Assembly: GCA_900759715.1 (NCBI GenBank)
Contig: CAAEXF010000054.1
Span: forward strand, 62,001-126,000
Source of the DNA: Clostridium_AM sp900759715
Lineage (GTDB): Bacteria; Bacillota; Clostridia; Clostridiales; Clostridiaceae
Direction of reading: 5' to 3'
DNA: 64,000 bases
Shown: piece by piece, positions 50,962-60,431 of the stretch
Position numbering within the stretch: the stretch's first letter is position 1
How the letters are laid out: each line of letters opens with the position of its first letter
Made by a program: the position numbers and the translations under genes
Notes under the pieces: generated by a model
Seen by the model: only the letters and a program-made list of their open reading frames with translations
The model's database searches: none
Told to the model about the DNA's origin: nothing

Positions 50962-51921
50962 TTACCCTCCTATTTGATACATCATTTTATTACTGCTGCT
51001 TTTTTTATCACATTCTAAGTTATGTTGTGAAGGCTTATTATATATAACCTCTTTCAGTGCTGATGTAAGCAAAACTTCATTATTCAAATACTCTTTTATA
51101 TTCAACTCATTAGCTGAGTGAAGACAAGGCTTTATAGTTCCCATAGATGTAAGTCGTATTCTATTACAACTTGTGCAAAACTTACAACTTAAAGGACTTA
51201 TAAATCCAACTTTTCCCTTAGAATTTTTCATTTTATATAAGGAGGCTGTACTACTTTTATTTGTTTCTAGAGGCATTAGCTCTGGAAATCTAGCTATAAC
51301 TTCACTAGATGACATAAATCCTTTTTCATAAAGCTTTTCGCCTTGTCCAATTGGCATAAGCTCTATAAATCTAATTTCTACTGGAAGTTCTTTTGTAAGA
51401 TTAATAAAGTCAGAAATTTCATCATCATTAATTCCTTTTATAAGTACTGTATTTATTTTTACAGGTGTAAGTCCAATGCTTATACATTTTTGTATAGCTC
51501 TTAAAACTTTATTTATATCTCCACCTCTAGTAATCTGCTTAAATTTATCTTCCTTTAAAGTATCAAGACTTATATTCACTCTACTTAAACCTGACTCTTT
51601 TAATTTATCCGCTAAATCCTCAAGCAAAATTCCATTAGTAGTTATAGCTATATCTTTAATTTCGGGTACTTTTGAAGTTTTTTCTATGAGCTCTTCTATT
51701 CCCTTTAATATTAAGGGCTCTCCTCCTGTATATCTTATCTTTTTTACGCCAAGAAGGGCAGCGGCATTTACAATCTTTAAAATTTCCTCAAATCTCAATA
51801 TTTCTTCATGTGATTTTTTGTATACTCCTTCTTCAGGCATACAGTATATACACCTTAAATTACACCTATCTGTAAGAGAAACCCTAAGATAATCTATGCT
51901 TCTCCCGTATCTATCATTCAT
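50962..51921 (-). CDS. moaA: GTP 3',8-cyclase
   Basis: The radical SAM enzyme of the first step of molybdopterin/tungstopterin synthesis, 319 residues. The N-terminal cluster CNLRCIYC and the C-terminal cluster (SCKFCTSCNRIRLTS ... CL) are intact, but the C-terminal GG tail ends YQIGG as in functional MoaA. ATG 51921 has AAGGGAG 8 bases upstream. It lies 26 bp after moeA-PBP and 21 bp before the activator gene, so all are probably one transcript. moaC and moaE are not in the window. Confidence 0.97.
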   Translation of the reverse strand: MNDRYGRSIDYLRVSLTDRCNLRCIYCMPEEGVYKKSHEEILRFEEILKIVNAAALLGVKKIRYTGGEPLILKGIEELIEKTSKVPEIKDIAITTNGILLEDLADKLKESGLSRVNISLDTLKEDKFKQITRGGDINKVLRAIQKCISIGLTPVKINTVLIKGINDDEISDFINLTKELPVEIRFIELMPIGQGEKLYEKGFMSSSEVIARFPELMPLETNKSSTASLYKMKNSKGKVGFISPLSCKFCTSCNRIRLTSMGTIKPCLHSANELNIKEYLNNEVLLTSALKEVIYNKPSQHNLECDKKSSSNKMMYQIGG

Positions 51922-51947
51922 TTTCAAGCTCCCTTCTATTTATTCAA

Positions 51948-53846
51948 TTATATTATAGTACCAACTTCCGAATATTCATATCCCCCTAATTTTTCTAGTT
52001 CCTTTAAAAACTCCTTGCTTTTCATAACCTCTAATAATCCTTTAATTATATCTAGTTCTAGATATTCATGAGGGATAGCTAAATCGTACTCCTCATTACA
52101 AATAGGTATGAAATCTAAATTCATCATCTTAGCTGCTGAGTAAACTCCTAGTCCGCAGTCTGCATCACCACTTCTAACCGCCGCGGCTACTGCTAAGTGA
52201 GTATATTCCTCTCTCTCATATCCTATAATCTCCTTAGGACTTATATTTAACTTTTTTAAGTTGTAATCGAATAATAACCTTGTACCAGCTCCTCTTTGTC
52301 TATTTACAAATCTATAATTTTTTTCTGCTATATCCTTAATTGAATTTATATTTAAAGGATTTCCCTTTTGAACCATCAATCCTTGAATTCTCTTTACACA
52401 CTTTATTAACTTTATATTTTTATCTGATAAATATTTTCTTATATAGGATGTATTATACTCTCCATTCTCCATATCTAGCAAATGAGTAGGTGCTATGTGT
52501 GTTTCTTCATTTCTTAATGCCATTATTCCTCCCATACTTCCAACATGTGCTGATGATAAATAGTAATCTTTTTTCTTAACATGTATTAAATCAGCCAATA
52601 TGTCTATTATTGGATCATGGCTTCCTATACATACAATAGTGTTTCTAATATCTTCTTCCTCTTTTAAGAGCTTAACTTCTACTTGTTTACCAGCTTCAAT
52701 ACCTTCTACACTTTGCGGAACTTCAAGTATTCCATCAGCTCTAACCAATGACATAGTAGCACCTGCTCCTCTAGTTAATGGAGTTGCTATAAGCTTATTT
52801 CCTACATATCCTAACTTTATTCTTACAAATTCATGATATTTTAAAGAAGACATAACTCTCCTTGATATTATTGCATTTACCCTTTTCAACTCTTTTCCTT
52901 CAAAACCAATATACTGCTCAATGAGTTTTTTTACTACAGACTCCATAACAAAATATGCTGACACAGGATATCCTGGTATTCCGATTACAGGCTTCCCTTT
53001 AACTTTTCCCATTATCACAGGCTTTCCTGGTTTAATTGCCACACCATGTATAAAAACTTCACCTAATTCTCTAATTACGTCTGCTGTATAGTCTTCTCTT
53101 CCAGCTGAAGAGCCAGCATTTATAAGTACTATATCGCATTCTTCTACTGCTTTTATTAAAGTATTCTTTATAAGCTCATAATCATCTTTTAATATTCCAT
53201 ACCTTTTTGGAACTCCTCCAAACTCTAAAACTTGTGCAGAAAATACTCTTGAATTGAAATCTATAATATCTCCCACTTTCAAGTCACTACCTGGTTCTAC
53301 TAGTTCCGTACCGGTAGGAATAATACCTACAACTGGACTTTTGTAAACTTTAACTTTATTTACTCCTCCTGCAAGCATTGCACCTATATCTACAGAACGA
53401 ATTTTGTGATTAGAAGGAACTATAAGCTGATTTTCAACTATATCTTCTCCTAAGGGCCTTATATTTTGCCATGCTACTGCACTTTTATATATTTTTACGC
53501 TACTCTCCTTATTTCCAATTAAGTCTTCTACCATAATTACGCAATCATACTCTCTAGGTATTGGATCTCCCGTATCGACAACAATATAGTCTTCTCCCTC
53601 TTTGAGTTCAATTTGATTCTTTTCAGAGGCCCCATATGTGCTTTCTGACTTTAAAGCAATACCATCCATAGCTGAGCAATTATAAAAAGGTGATGATATT
53701 ACAGAGTATATTGGCTCCCATGTGATTCTTCCACAAGCTTTTTCCGTATCTATTTCCTCGTAAGAACCTTTTTCTTCGATTTTTTCAAATAATATTTTTA
53801 TTGCCTCATTAAGTTCATAATTTGATAAATATAAATTTTGACCCAC
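51948..53846 (-). CDS. moeA: MoeA fused to a periplasmic-binding-protein-like domain
   Basis: A 632-residue fusion. Residues 1-400 are MoeA, the metal-insertion enzyme of pterin cofactor synthesis (SAMDGIAL, VDTGDPIPREYDCVIMVED, NAGSSAGREDYT, GKPVIGIPGYPVSAYF). Residues about 410-632 are a binding-protein-like domain (IVCIGSHDPIIDILAD, NRQRGAGTRLLFDY, DADCGLGVYSAA). Such fusions are common beside W/Mo enzymes and may bring the metal or substrate to MoeA. Starts at GTG with GGGGGA upstream. Second MoeA of the cluster. Confidence 0.94.
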   Translation of the reverse strand: MGQNLYLSNYELNEAIKILFEKIEEKGSYEEIDTEKACGRITWEPIYSVISSPFYNCSAMDGIALKSESTYGASEKNQIELKEGEDYIVVDTGDPIPREYDCVIMVEDLIGNKESSVKIYKSAVAWQNIRPLGEDIVENQLIVPSNHKIRSVDIGAMLAGGVNKVKVYKSPVVGIIPTGTELVEPGSDLKVGDIIDFNSRVFSAQVLEFGGVPKRYGILKDDYELIKNTLIKAVEECDIVLINAGSSAGREDYTADVIRELGEVFIHGVAIKPGKPVIMGKVKGKPVIGIPGYPVSAYFVMESVVKKLIEQYIGFEGKELKRVNAIISRRVMSSLKYHEFVRIKLGYVGNKLIATPLTRGAGATMSLVRADGILEVPQSVEGIEAGKQVEVKLLKEEEDIRNTIVCIGSHDPIIDILADLIHVKKKDYYLSSAHVGSMGGIMALRNEETHIAPTHLLDMENGEYNTSYIRKYLSDKNIKLIKCVKRIQGLMVQKGNPLNINSIKDIAEKNYRFVNRQRGAGTRLLFDYNLKKLNISPKEIIGYEREEYTHLAVAAAVRSGDADCGLGVYSAAKMMNLDFIPICNEEYDLAIPHEYLELDIIKGLLEVMKSKEFLKELEKLGGYEYSEVGTII

Positions 53847-53923
53847 GGTAATCCCCCATTCTTATTGAGACATCTTCAAGAAAATATCTGATCAGTATAC
53901 TAACCTATTTTCTTTCAGATATC

Positions 53924-55153
53924 TTAGCTAAATTTGTAAACTAAAACCTTTTCTCCCTCTCTTAATCCTTCAATGTTTTTATCTATTTTTATATATCCAT
54001 AAGCTTTTGAAAATCCTGTGATAAGACCTGACTTCGAAAATATTGGCTCAGCTATAAATTCATTGTCCAAATTTCTTAACACTACCGGCAGATATTCTTC
54101 TCTTCCTTTGGCCTTGTGATAGTTTATTGAAAATCTGCACTGAACTGGATACTCTTTATCTATATTATTTTGTAATTTGTTAATAAAGTTTTTTACAATG
54201 ATCTGGTATATAATAGCACAAGAAAGCGGATGACCTGGCAGACCAAAAACAGCTTTTCCGCATACCTTTGAAATTATTGTTGGTTTACCTGGTTTAACGG
54301 CAATTCCATGTACTAGCACTTCTGATTCTTCAAATGAATCTATTATCTTTATAGTTTGATCTTTTACTCCTACAGAACTTCCCCCTGAGATCAAAACTAG
54401 ATCACATTGCTTTAAAGCCTTATCTACCGTACTTTTTAGCAATTCATACTCGTCTTTAACTACTCCATAATTTATTGGCTCTGCTTCATCTTTCAATATA
54501 GATGAGTAAAGCAAATATGTATTTATATCTCTTACTTGTCCTAGCTTTGGCCTTTCACCTATACCAACAATTTCATCTCCAGTTGAAATTATTCCTACCT
54601 TTGGCTTTTTAAATACAGGAATTTCTGTAATTCCTAAGCTAGATAAAACACCTATTTCATAGGGTCTTAATTTTGTTCCTTTTTTTATGACAACTTCATC
54701 AATAGATATGTCATCACCAATTTGTACTACATTATCACCATTCGCGCAAGCCGAATTTATGAGTGTTGTTTCCTCATCCAACTTTTCCGTGTATTCTATC
54801 ATAACTACCGCATCTGCCCCGTCAGGAATCATACCTCCCGTTGGAACATAAACACACTCTCCTGGTAAATCTATGCTGTGGTCAGCTAATTCACCCATTA
54901 GAATCTCTCCCTTTAAATTAAGCATAGCCGGCATGGATTCGCTAGCTCCAGCTACATCCCTACAATTTACTGCATAACCATCTACTGTTGATCTTCTAAA
55001 TTCAGGAACATTTACTTTTGATATAATATCCTCATAGATTATTCTTCCAATAGCCTTTTCTAAATTTATTTCTTCTTTTTCTAATTTATAATAAAAGTTC
55101 TCATTTAAAATATCCTGCGCCTCGTTAACAGAAACCACATTAAATAAGTCCAC
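53924..55153 (-). CDS. moeA: Molybdopterin molybdenumtransferase MoeA
   Basis: Inserts Mo or W into adenylated molybdopterin. The 409 residues have the four MoeA domains: RSTVDGYAVN, VPTGGMIPDGADAVVMIEYTE, GIISTGDEIV, ISGGSSVGVKDQT and GKAVFGLPGHPLSC. Starts at GTG 55153 with AGGAG ten bases upstream. Two MoeA types side by side, with tupA upstream, fit a W-specific role for one of them; this is inference. Confidence 0.96.
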   Translation of the reverse strand: MDLFNVVSVNEAQDILNENFYYKLEKEEINLEKAIGRIIYEDIISKVNVPEFRRSTVDGYAVNCRDVAGASESMPAMLNLKGEILMGELADHSIDLPGECVYVPTGGMIPDGADAVVMIEYTEKLDEETTLINSACANGDNVVQIGDDISIDEVVIKKGTKLRPYEIGVLSSLGITEIPVFKKPKVGIISTGDEIVGIGERPKLGQVRDINTYLLYSSILKDEAEPINYGVVKDEYELLKSTVDKALKQCDLVLISGGSSVGVKDQTIKIIDSFEESEVLVHGIAVKPGKPTIISKVCGKAVFGLPGHPLSCAIIYQIIVKNFINKLQNNIDKEYPVQCRFSINYHKAKGREEYLPVVLRNLDNEFIAEPIFSKSGLITGFSKAYGYIKIDKNIEGLREGEKVLVYKFS

Positions 55154-55195
55154 CTTTATACCACTCCTAACTTTTATATTATTTATCTATATTTT

Positions 55196-55240
55196 AAATT
55201 GAACCTGGGCATACCTTTAATAATGCCACAGGTTCAACTA
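55196..55240 (-). terminator. Hairpin between tupA and moeA
   Basis: Stem TTGAACCTGTGGC / GCCCAGGTTCAA on the minus strand, followed by an AT-rich tract. It may partly terminate after tupA. Confidence 0.6.
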
Positions 55241-55243
55241 TAA

Positions 55244-56095
55244 CTACTTTTTAGCGTTTGGAATAAATAATGATTGATTAAATTTATCTTTTCCAAACTC
55301 ACTAATAAGCTTTTGAGTTTTATCTGATAGTATCCATGTTATAAATTCATCTGCTTCTTTTTCCTTTATTTTATGTTTCTCAGGGTTTAATTTTATTACA
55401 CCATACTGATTGTATAACTTATCATTTTTCTCTGTCATAATTATTAAATCCAGCTTGTCCTTCATTGATAAATATGTAGCTCTATCTGTTAGAGTGTATG
55501 CATTCTTTTCTTTTGCCATTTGAAGTACTGCTCCCATTCCCTTTCCTGCTGAAATATAAAAACTTCCACTTGGGGTTATTCCTGCAGCCTTCCAAAGCTC
55601 TTTTTCTTTTGAGTGTGTTCCAGATTCATCTCCTCTTGATATAAAAGGTGATTTACTGTCACTTATAAGTTTTAATGCCTTTATAGGATCACTTGCTGCT
55701 TGTTCTTTGATCTTAGCAGGATCATCTTTAGGTCCCACTATTATAAAATCGTTATACATGACATCATATCTTTTTACCCCAAATCCATCTTTTACAAACT
55801 TTTCTTCTTGTGCTTTTGCATGAACAAGTAAGCAATCAGCATCTCCTCTTTCCCCCATCTTCATTGCTTCTCCTGTTCCCTTTGCTACAACTTTAACTTT
55901 TATACCACTTTCTTTCTCAAAAACAGGAAGTATATTATCTAATAATCCTGAATCTTGAGTACTTGTTGTAGTTGCTAGAATCATTGTCCTTTCTGGTTTT
56001 TGTTCTGCCTGCGTTGGTTGAGCTTGTTTACTTCCACATCCTGATAAGGATAGTACAACAGCTAACCCCGCGAATAGTAAGGAAAATCTTTTCAT
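55244..56095 (-). CDS. tupA: Tungstate ABC transporter substrate-binding lipoprotein
   Basis: A high-affinity tungstate-binding protein of the TupA family, 283 residues. The signal peptide ends in LSLSGC near residue 20. The signature TTTSTQDSGLLD marks TupA rather than molybdate ModA; FISRGDESGTHSKE and GMGAVLQMA are also family-typical. The TupB permease and TupC ATPase do not follow; moeA does. It therefore feeds the tungsten-cofactor operon but must use a permease encoded elsewhere. GGGGGA precedes the ATG. Confidence 0.95.
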   Translation of the reverse strand: MKRFSLLFAGLAVVLSLSGCGSKQAQPTQAEQKPERTMILATTTSTQDSGLLDNILPVFEKESGIKVKVVAKGTGEAMKMGERGDADCLLVHAKAQEEKFVKDGFGVKRYDVMYNDFIIVGPKDDPAKIKEQAASDPIKALKLISDSKSPFISRGDESGTHSKEKELWKAAGITPSGSFYISAGKGMGAVLQMAKEKNAYTLTDRATYLSMKDKLDLIIMTEKNDKLYNQYGVIKLNPEKHKIKEKEADEFITWILSDKTQKLISEFGKDKFNQSLFIPNAKK

Positions 56096-56177
56096 AACTT
56101 AATATCCCCCTTCAAAATAGTTAATATATATCCTAATTATTATAATACTCCAAAAAATTGGAATATTCAATATAAGT

Positions 56178-56236
56178 TGTTCCATTTTGTTGCGATAAGT
56201 ATGAATATAAATATTGGATTGTTCCATATCGTTACA
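56178..56236. promoter_or_regulatory. Direct-repeat operator candidate upstream of tupA
   Basis: TTGTTCCATTTTGTTGC (56178-56194) and TTGTTCCATATCGTTAC (about 56219-56235) repeat about 41 bp apart, some four helical turns, in the tupA upstream region. The core GTTCCATTTT also occurs in an inverted repeat upstream of aor (49351). Confidence 0.45.
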
Positions 56237-56284
56237 CTTTCATATGACATTAATATAATCTCTTCCTTAAGAAAACTTATTCGA

Positions 56285-56367
56285 TATCTACGGCCACTGG
56301 GCAAGTCTGTCCGTTAAATACCATTTAGGCATTTAATCTTTACCTGAAATCAAGAATTCTGTTTATA
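56285..56367 (+). mobile_element. IS200/IS605 right-end-like sequence, copy B
   Basis: Hairpin TTAAAT-CC / GG-ATTTAA with an ATTTA loop (56314-56336), followed by TTACCTGAAATCAAGAATTC and TGTTTATA. The tail matches copy A (AATCCAAGAATCCTGTTTAT). Upstream, CGGCCACTGGGCAAG and CCGTTAA recall tnpB-associated RNA scaffolds. There is no transposase. It lies about 115 bp upstream of asnB on the same strand and could be part of its leader RNA. Confidence 0.4.
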
Positions 56368-56481
56368 AAAATTAAATTTTTCTATTAATACACTTGCAAA
56401 AGTAACATATAAATTTTTGAAGCATAAACTATAAATTATAACAAATATAGTGCACTAGAAATAAAAATTGGAGGAACGAAA

Positions 56482-58323
56482 ATGTGCGGAATTGCTGGCT
56501 GGATTAATTTTAACAGAGATATTTCCAAAGAGAAAATAATAGTTGAAAACATGACAAAAACCTTAAGCAAAAGAGGGCCAGATGATGAAGGTTACTTTTT
56601 TTCAAGGCATGCAGATTTAGGACATAGAAGACTTGTGGTTGTAGATCCAAAAGGTGGTACTCAACCAATGATTAAAACAATTGGCGGAAACAAATACGTT
56701 ATTGTATATAATGGTGAACTTTATAATACAGAAGACTTGAGAAAAATTCTCATAAGTGAAGGATATTCTTTTGAATCTTATTCTGATACTGAAGTACTTT
56801 TGGTATCTTATATTCATTGGGGATTAAATTGTGTAAAGTATATCAATGGTATATATGCCTTTGCAGTATGGAATGATTCTGATAACAAAGTGTTTATGGC
56901 AAGAGACCCTTTAGGAGTTAAACCTCTCTTCTATACTATCAAGGGAAACTCCCTTATATTTGGCTCCGAAATCAAAACCTTGCTTGCCCATCCTTATGTT
57001 GAACCTATAGTAACTAGAGAGGGACTAACTGAAATTTTTGCTATGGGACCTGCCCGAGGCTTAGGAAGCGGAGTATTTAAAGATATCCATGAAGTACCTC
57101 CTGCTCACTATATGATTTATGATAAAGATGGTTTAAAATTGAAAGAATACTGGAAGCTAAAATGTAAAATTCACACCGAAGACGAAAATACTACTGCTGA
57201 CCATGTAAAAAGTCTTTTAATTGATGCAGTAAAAAGACAGCTTGTTGCCGATGTTCCTGTTTGTACTTTCTTATCTGGTGGATTAGATTCCAGTATTATT
57301 TCAGCAGTGGCAGCTTTTGAATTTAAAAAGAGAGGTCTAACTTTAGATACCTATTCTATAGATTATGAAAACAACGATGCATTCTTTGAGTCTAATGAAT
57401 TTGAACCTACCTCTGATAAAGAGTGGGCTTTAAAAATGTCAAAATATATTGGCAGCAATCACTACAATATAGTTAACAGCAGTAAGGACTTAGCTCAAGC
57501 TCTTGTAGACTCAGTAAGAGCCAGTGACTTACCAGGTATGGCTGATATAGACTCATCTCTATATCTCTTTTGTAAAGAAATAAGAAAACATGCTACTGTT
57601 GCATTATCTGGTGAGTGTGCAGATGAAATATTTGGAGGATATCCTTGGTTTAGAAGACCTGAAGATGTTTATGCAGATACATTCCCTTGGTCCAAATCAG
57701 TAAGTGCTAGAAAACAGATTTTATCTGATCAACTTAAGTCTCTGGATTTAGAAGGTTATCTAAACGAAGAATATCAAAAATCAATTAAACAGGTTCCTCA
57801 CTTAGATGGTGAGTCCAAGCTTGAGCATAGAATGAGAGAGTTATTCTATCTAAATATGAAGTGGTTTATGATTACACTATTAAATAGAAAAGATAGGATG
57901 AGCATGTCAAACAGCTTAGAAGTAAGAGTTCCTTTTGCAGATTACAGGTTAGTTGAATATGCGTTTAATATTCCTTCCGAAATTAAGTTCTGCAATAATA
58001 GAGAAAAGGGCATACTCAGAAAAGCCTTAAGAGGAATTCTCCCTAAGGATGTTATCGATAGAAAGAAGAGCCCATACCCTAAAACTCATAATCCTGAATA
58101 TACAAAGATTGTTCAGAACTGGATGACAGATATAATAAATGATAAGTCCTCTCCTATACTTGATTTGATAGACAAGGATTCAGTAAAAACTTTGATTGAG
58201 ACCGGTGGTTCATCCTTTAAAGAACCTTGGTTTGGTCAGCTTATGAGGGGACCTCAGTTACTGGCTTATTTGATACAGGTTAATACTTGGCTCAAGGAGT
58301 ATAATGTTAAAATAGAATTGTAG
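56482..58323 (+). CDS. asnB: Asparagine synthase (glutamine-hydrolysing)
   Basis: Makes asparagine from aspartate, ATP and glutamine, or a related amidation. The 613 residues start MCGIAGW, with the catalytic Cys2 of the Ntn glutaminase and KRGPDDEGYF and YNGELYN. The C-terminal ATP domain has the PP-loop FLSGGLDSSI and SGECADEIFGGYPW. GGAGGAA precedes the ATG. No T-box or other known aptamer core was found in its leader. Single gene. Confidence 0.96.
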   Translation: MCGIAGWINFNRDISKEKIIVENMTKTLSKRGPDDEGYFFSRHADLGHRRLVVVDPKGGTQPMIKTIGGNKYVIVYNGELYNTEDLRKILISEGYSFESYSDTEVLLVSYIHWGLNCVKYINGIYAFAVWNDSDNKVFMARDPLGVKPLFYTIKGNSLIFGSEIKTLLAHPYVEPIVTREGLTEIFAMGPARGLGSGVFKDIHEVPPAHYMIYDKDGLKLKEYWKLKCKIHTEDENTTADHVKSLLIDAVKRQLVADVPVCTFLSGGLDSSIISAVAAFEFKKRGLTLDTYSIDYENNDAFFESNEFEPTSDKEWALKMSKYIGSNHYNIVNSSKDLAQALVDSVRASDLPGMADIDSSLYLFCKEIRKHATVALSGECADEIFGGYPWFRRPEDVYADTFPWSKSVSARKQILSDQLKSLDLEGYLNEEYQKSIKQVPHLDGESKLEHRMRELFYLNMKWFMITLLNRKDRMSMSNSLEVRVPFADYRLVEYAFNIPSEIKFCNNREKGILRKALRGILPKDVIDRKKSPYPKTHNPEYTKIVQNWMTDIINDKSSPILDLIDKDSVKTLIETGGSSFKEPWFGQLMRGPQLLAYLIQVNTWLKEYNVKIEL

Positions 58324-58917
58324 TAAAGTAGTTTGAAGGAAAACTTTGTTTTTCTTCAGATTGTTCAAAAGGGGGTGTTTCAAAACTAAGTAATTAGTTG
58401 AGAATCACCTCTCTTTCTATTCGTTATTTATTTATAACGAATTAAAAATTTTCTTGATTTTAAAATTGTCTTGAGCCATAGCTTAATACTGGTGGTATTC
58501 CTACATCTTTCTTCCTCCTCATAATGTGTATTCTTTACATAGTTTTTTCAATGCTAAGGAATTATATTGAAGTATTAACAAAAATTAGGCTATGCTGAAT
58601 GTAGGTTGATTGCAAAACTGGCAATTATACAAACTGCTTTTAAGGTTATCTAACAAACCAAGTTTAAAACCGTAACTAATGTTACAGCTATTTTTATATA
58701 ATCTGGTACTATATATAGTGAATATACTAAGTCGATTATATTTGTTAAGACAAAACACGCTTGTTGTACTCCTCTGTGATTTATTATTTTATTTAGCTAC
58801 ATTTACTGTCTCACAGTGGAGGAAAATATAAAAACCTAATGATTAAAAAACTAGGTAAATCAGAACTTGTGTAATTTGGCATGTAACTAATAAAACTATA
58901 TTAAAGGGGGTAAAAAC
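58324..58917. other. Decayed intergenic region
   Basis: About 590 bp with no intact gene. It holds an asnB 3' hairpin (TGAAGGAAAA / TTTTTCTTCA, 58333-58360) and a GGAGG site at 58818-58822 followed by an ATG at 58839. That frame reads MIKKLGKSELV then stop, then FGM, which resembles the first residues of aldo/keto reductases. The region looks like degraded genes; I cannot prove which. Confidence 0.45.
58839..58883 (+). pseudogene. Possible aldo/keto reductase N-terminal relic
   Basis: The frame from ATG 58839 reads MIKKLGKSELV, TAA, then FGM. Many aldo/keto reductases begin with K-LGKSxLxVS...FGxM. Only about 15 residues remain, so the match may be chance. Confidence 0.2.
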
Positions 58918-59472
58918 ATGGACGCTATAGAATTGATGAAAGAAGAACATAAAAATATAAAAAGAGGATTAGTTGTTATAAGAAAAATGTGCATATCTAT
59001 ATTAGAAACAGGTTATGCTGATTATTATGATTTTAGTAAAATAATTGATTTTATCAAAAATTATGCTGATAAGCATCATCATGGTAAGGAAGAAGCTATT
59101 TTATTTAAAAAAATGGAAGAGCATATTGGAGAAAGTGTAAAAGCTCCTCTTTCAGGTATGCTTATAGAACATGACCTAGGACGGCTTTACATAAACAACT
59201 TGGAAACCTCTATACAAAAGGCAAAAGAAGGCTATCAGGATGCTAGAGTAGATGTTATAGCCAATGCTATAGGATATGCGGATTTACTTACTAGGCATAT
59301 AGATAAAGAAGATAATGCAATATATAATTTTGCAAAACGCCGTCTTAACGAGACAGCATTACTGGAAATACAGAACAAGTGTATAGAAGTAGAACAGAAG
59401 GCAAGTAAAAATCAAACACAAAGTAATTATATGAAAATATTAGAAGAATTAGAGTCTAAGTGGGTTAAATAG
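58918..59472 (+). CDS. Hemerythrin HHE-domain protein
   Basis: A 184-residue cytosolic four-helix protein. The diiron ligands are visible as EEHKNIKRG near residue 10, ADKHHHGKEEAILF near residue 50, LIEHDLGR near residue 85 and TRHIDKEDNAIY near residue 128. It binds O2 or NO, or repairs iron clusters in related proteins. AAAGGGGG precedes the ATG. It is 17 bp from the nitroreductase gene and probably co-transcribed, in a group of redox-stress genes. Confidence 0.92.
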   Translation: MDAIELMKEEHKNIKRGLVVIRKMCISILETGYADYYDFSKIIDFIKNYADKHHHGKEEAILFKKMEEHIGESVKAPLSGMLIEHDLGRLYINNLETSIQKAKEGYQDARVDVIANAIGYADLLTRHIDKEDNAIYNFAKRRLNETALLEIQNKCIEVEQKASKNQTQSNYMKILEELESKWVK

Positions 59473-59489
59473 ACTAAGGAGAAAACGTT

Positions 59490-60254
59490 ATGGAAAGATA
59501 TAAACAGCAGAGAAATTTTTTAAAGTCCAACTTTTATGAGTTTAAAAAGATAAAAACTGATAAGATGAAGGGTATACCGCAGCCACCTATTGTAAAACCC
59601 TATACCCCATTTTCTGAAATTATTGATCTTCCAGAGGTAAGCAGTGACGTTGTGAAAAAACAAAATATCTTTGAGTGTATAAAAGACAGAAGGAGCATAA
59701 GACTTTATACTGATGAGGCAATGAGCCTTGAAGAGTTATCCTATCTATTATGGGCTACACAGGGTATTACTGGCACCAATAATCCTGGACTTACCTTGAG
59801 AACAGTTCCATGTAGTGGTGCAACCCATTCTTTTGAAACGTATTTATTTATTATGCACGTAGAAGGATTAAAAAATGGAGTGTACAGATACTACCCGCTG
59901 GAGCATAAACTCTTATTTATGTTTGAATTAAATGAAATAGACAAAAAAATAGATGAAATTACTCTTGAACAGCCTTTTGTACCTAATTTCACAAAAAAAG
60001 CTGCAGTTCTATTTGCATGGAGTACTATTCCATATCGCTCTGAGTGGAAGTTTGATATTACAGCTCATAAAAAAATTCTAATCGATATTGGACACGTATG
60101 CCAAAACCTTTACTTAGCTGGCGAATCTCTCGATTTAGGAACCTGTGCAATAGGTATATATGACCAAAAAATGATAGATAACCTTTTGGAATTAGATGGT
60201 GATGAAGAATTTGTAGTATACCTTGCGGCTATTGGAAAGAAAAGAGAAAAATAA
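59490..60254 (+). CDS. SagB-type nitroreductase/dehydrogenase
   Basis: An FMN-dependent oxidoreductase of 254 residues in the SagB/ThcOx branch of the nitroreductase family. The FMN site appears as IKDRRSIRLYTDEAMSLEELSYLLWATQGIT, TVPCSGATHSFETYLF, GVYRYYP and GHVCQNLYLAGESLDLGTCAIG. In azole-peptide clusters such enzymes oxidise azolines, but there is no cyclodehydratase or precursor here. It is more likely a free-standing reductase tied to the hemerythrin upstream. AAGGAG precedes the ATG. Confidence 0.9.
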   Translation: MERYKQQRNFLKSNFYEFKKIKTDKMKGIPQPPIVKPYTPFSEIIDLPEVSSDVVKKQNIFECIKDRRSIRLYTDEAMSLEELSYLLWATQGITGTNNPGLTLRTVPCSGATHSFETYLFIMHVEGLKNGVYRYYPLEHKLLFMFELNEIDKKIDEITLEQPFVPNFTKKAAVLFAWSTIPYRSEWKFDITAHKKILIDIGHVCQNLYLAGESLDLGTCAIGIYDQKMIDNLLELDGDEEFVVYLAAIGKKREK

Positions 60255-60431
60255 AAGTAAGAGAAGTTTTTATCATAAATGAATCAAAAATAGTAAAAAG
60301 TATTTTAAAAAGTTTGCTATAAGTAACTATACAAAACAATTCAACTGTGAGTACCATCACAGTAGGCTAGATGTATAAAAGCTATAATATTAAATATACC
60401 AAAGTTTTAAACTGTTTACGGAGGATTTATT

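Noticed and set aside
56096..56290. Moco/Tuco riboswitch or -24/-12 promoter upstream of tupA
   Set aside because: No aptamer-like pattern and no TGG...GC pair at the right spacing was found on the minus strand.
56096..56481. T-box or other amino-acid riboswitch upstream of asnB
   Set aside because: The conserved T-box antiterminator sequence is absent.
58460..58522. Minus-strand 20-residue frame with GIPPVLSYGS, like the IPPVLHMGSC motif of CO dehydrogenase
   Set aside because: Only about ten residues match and the motif cysteine is missing; chance cannot be excluded.
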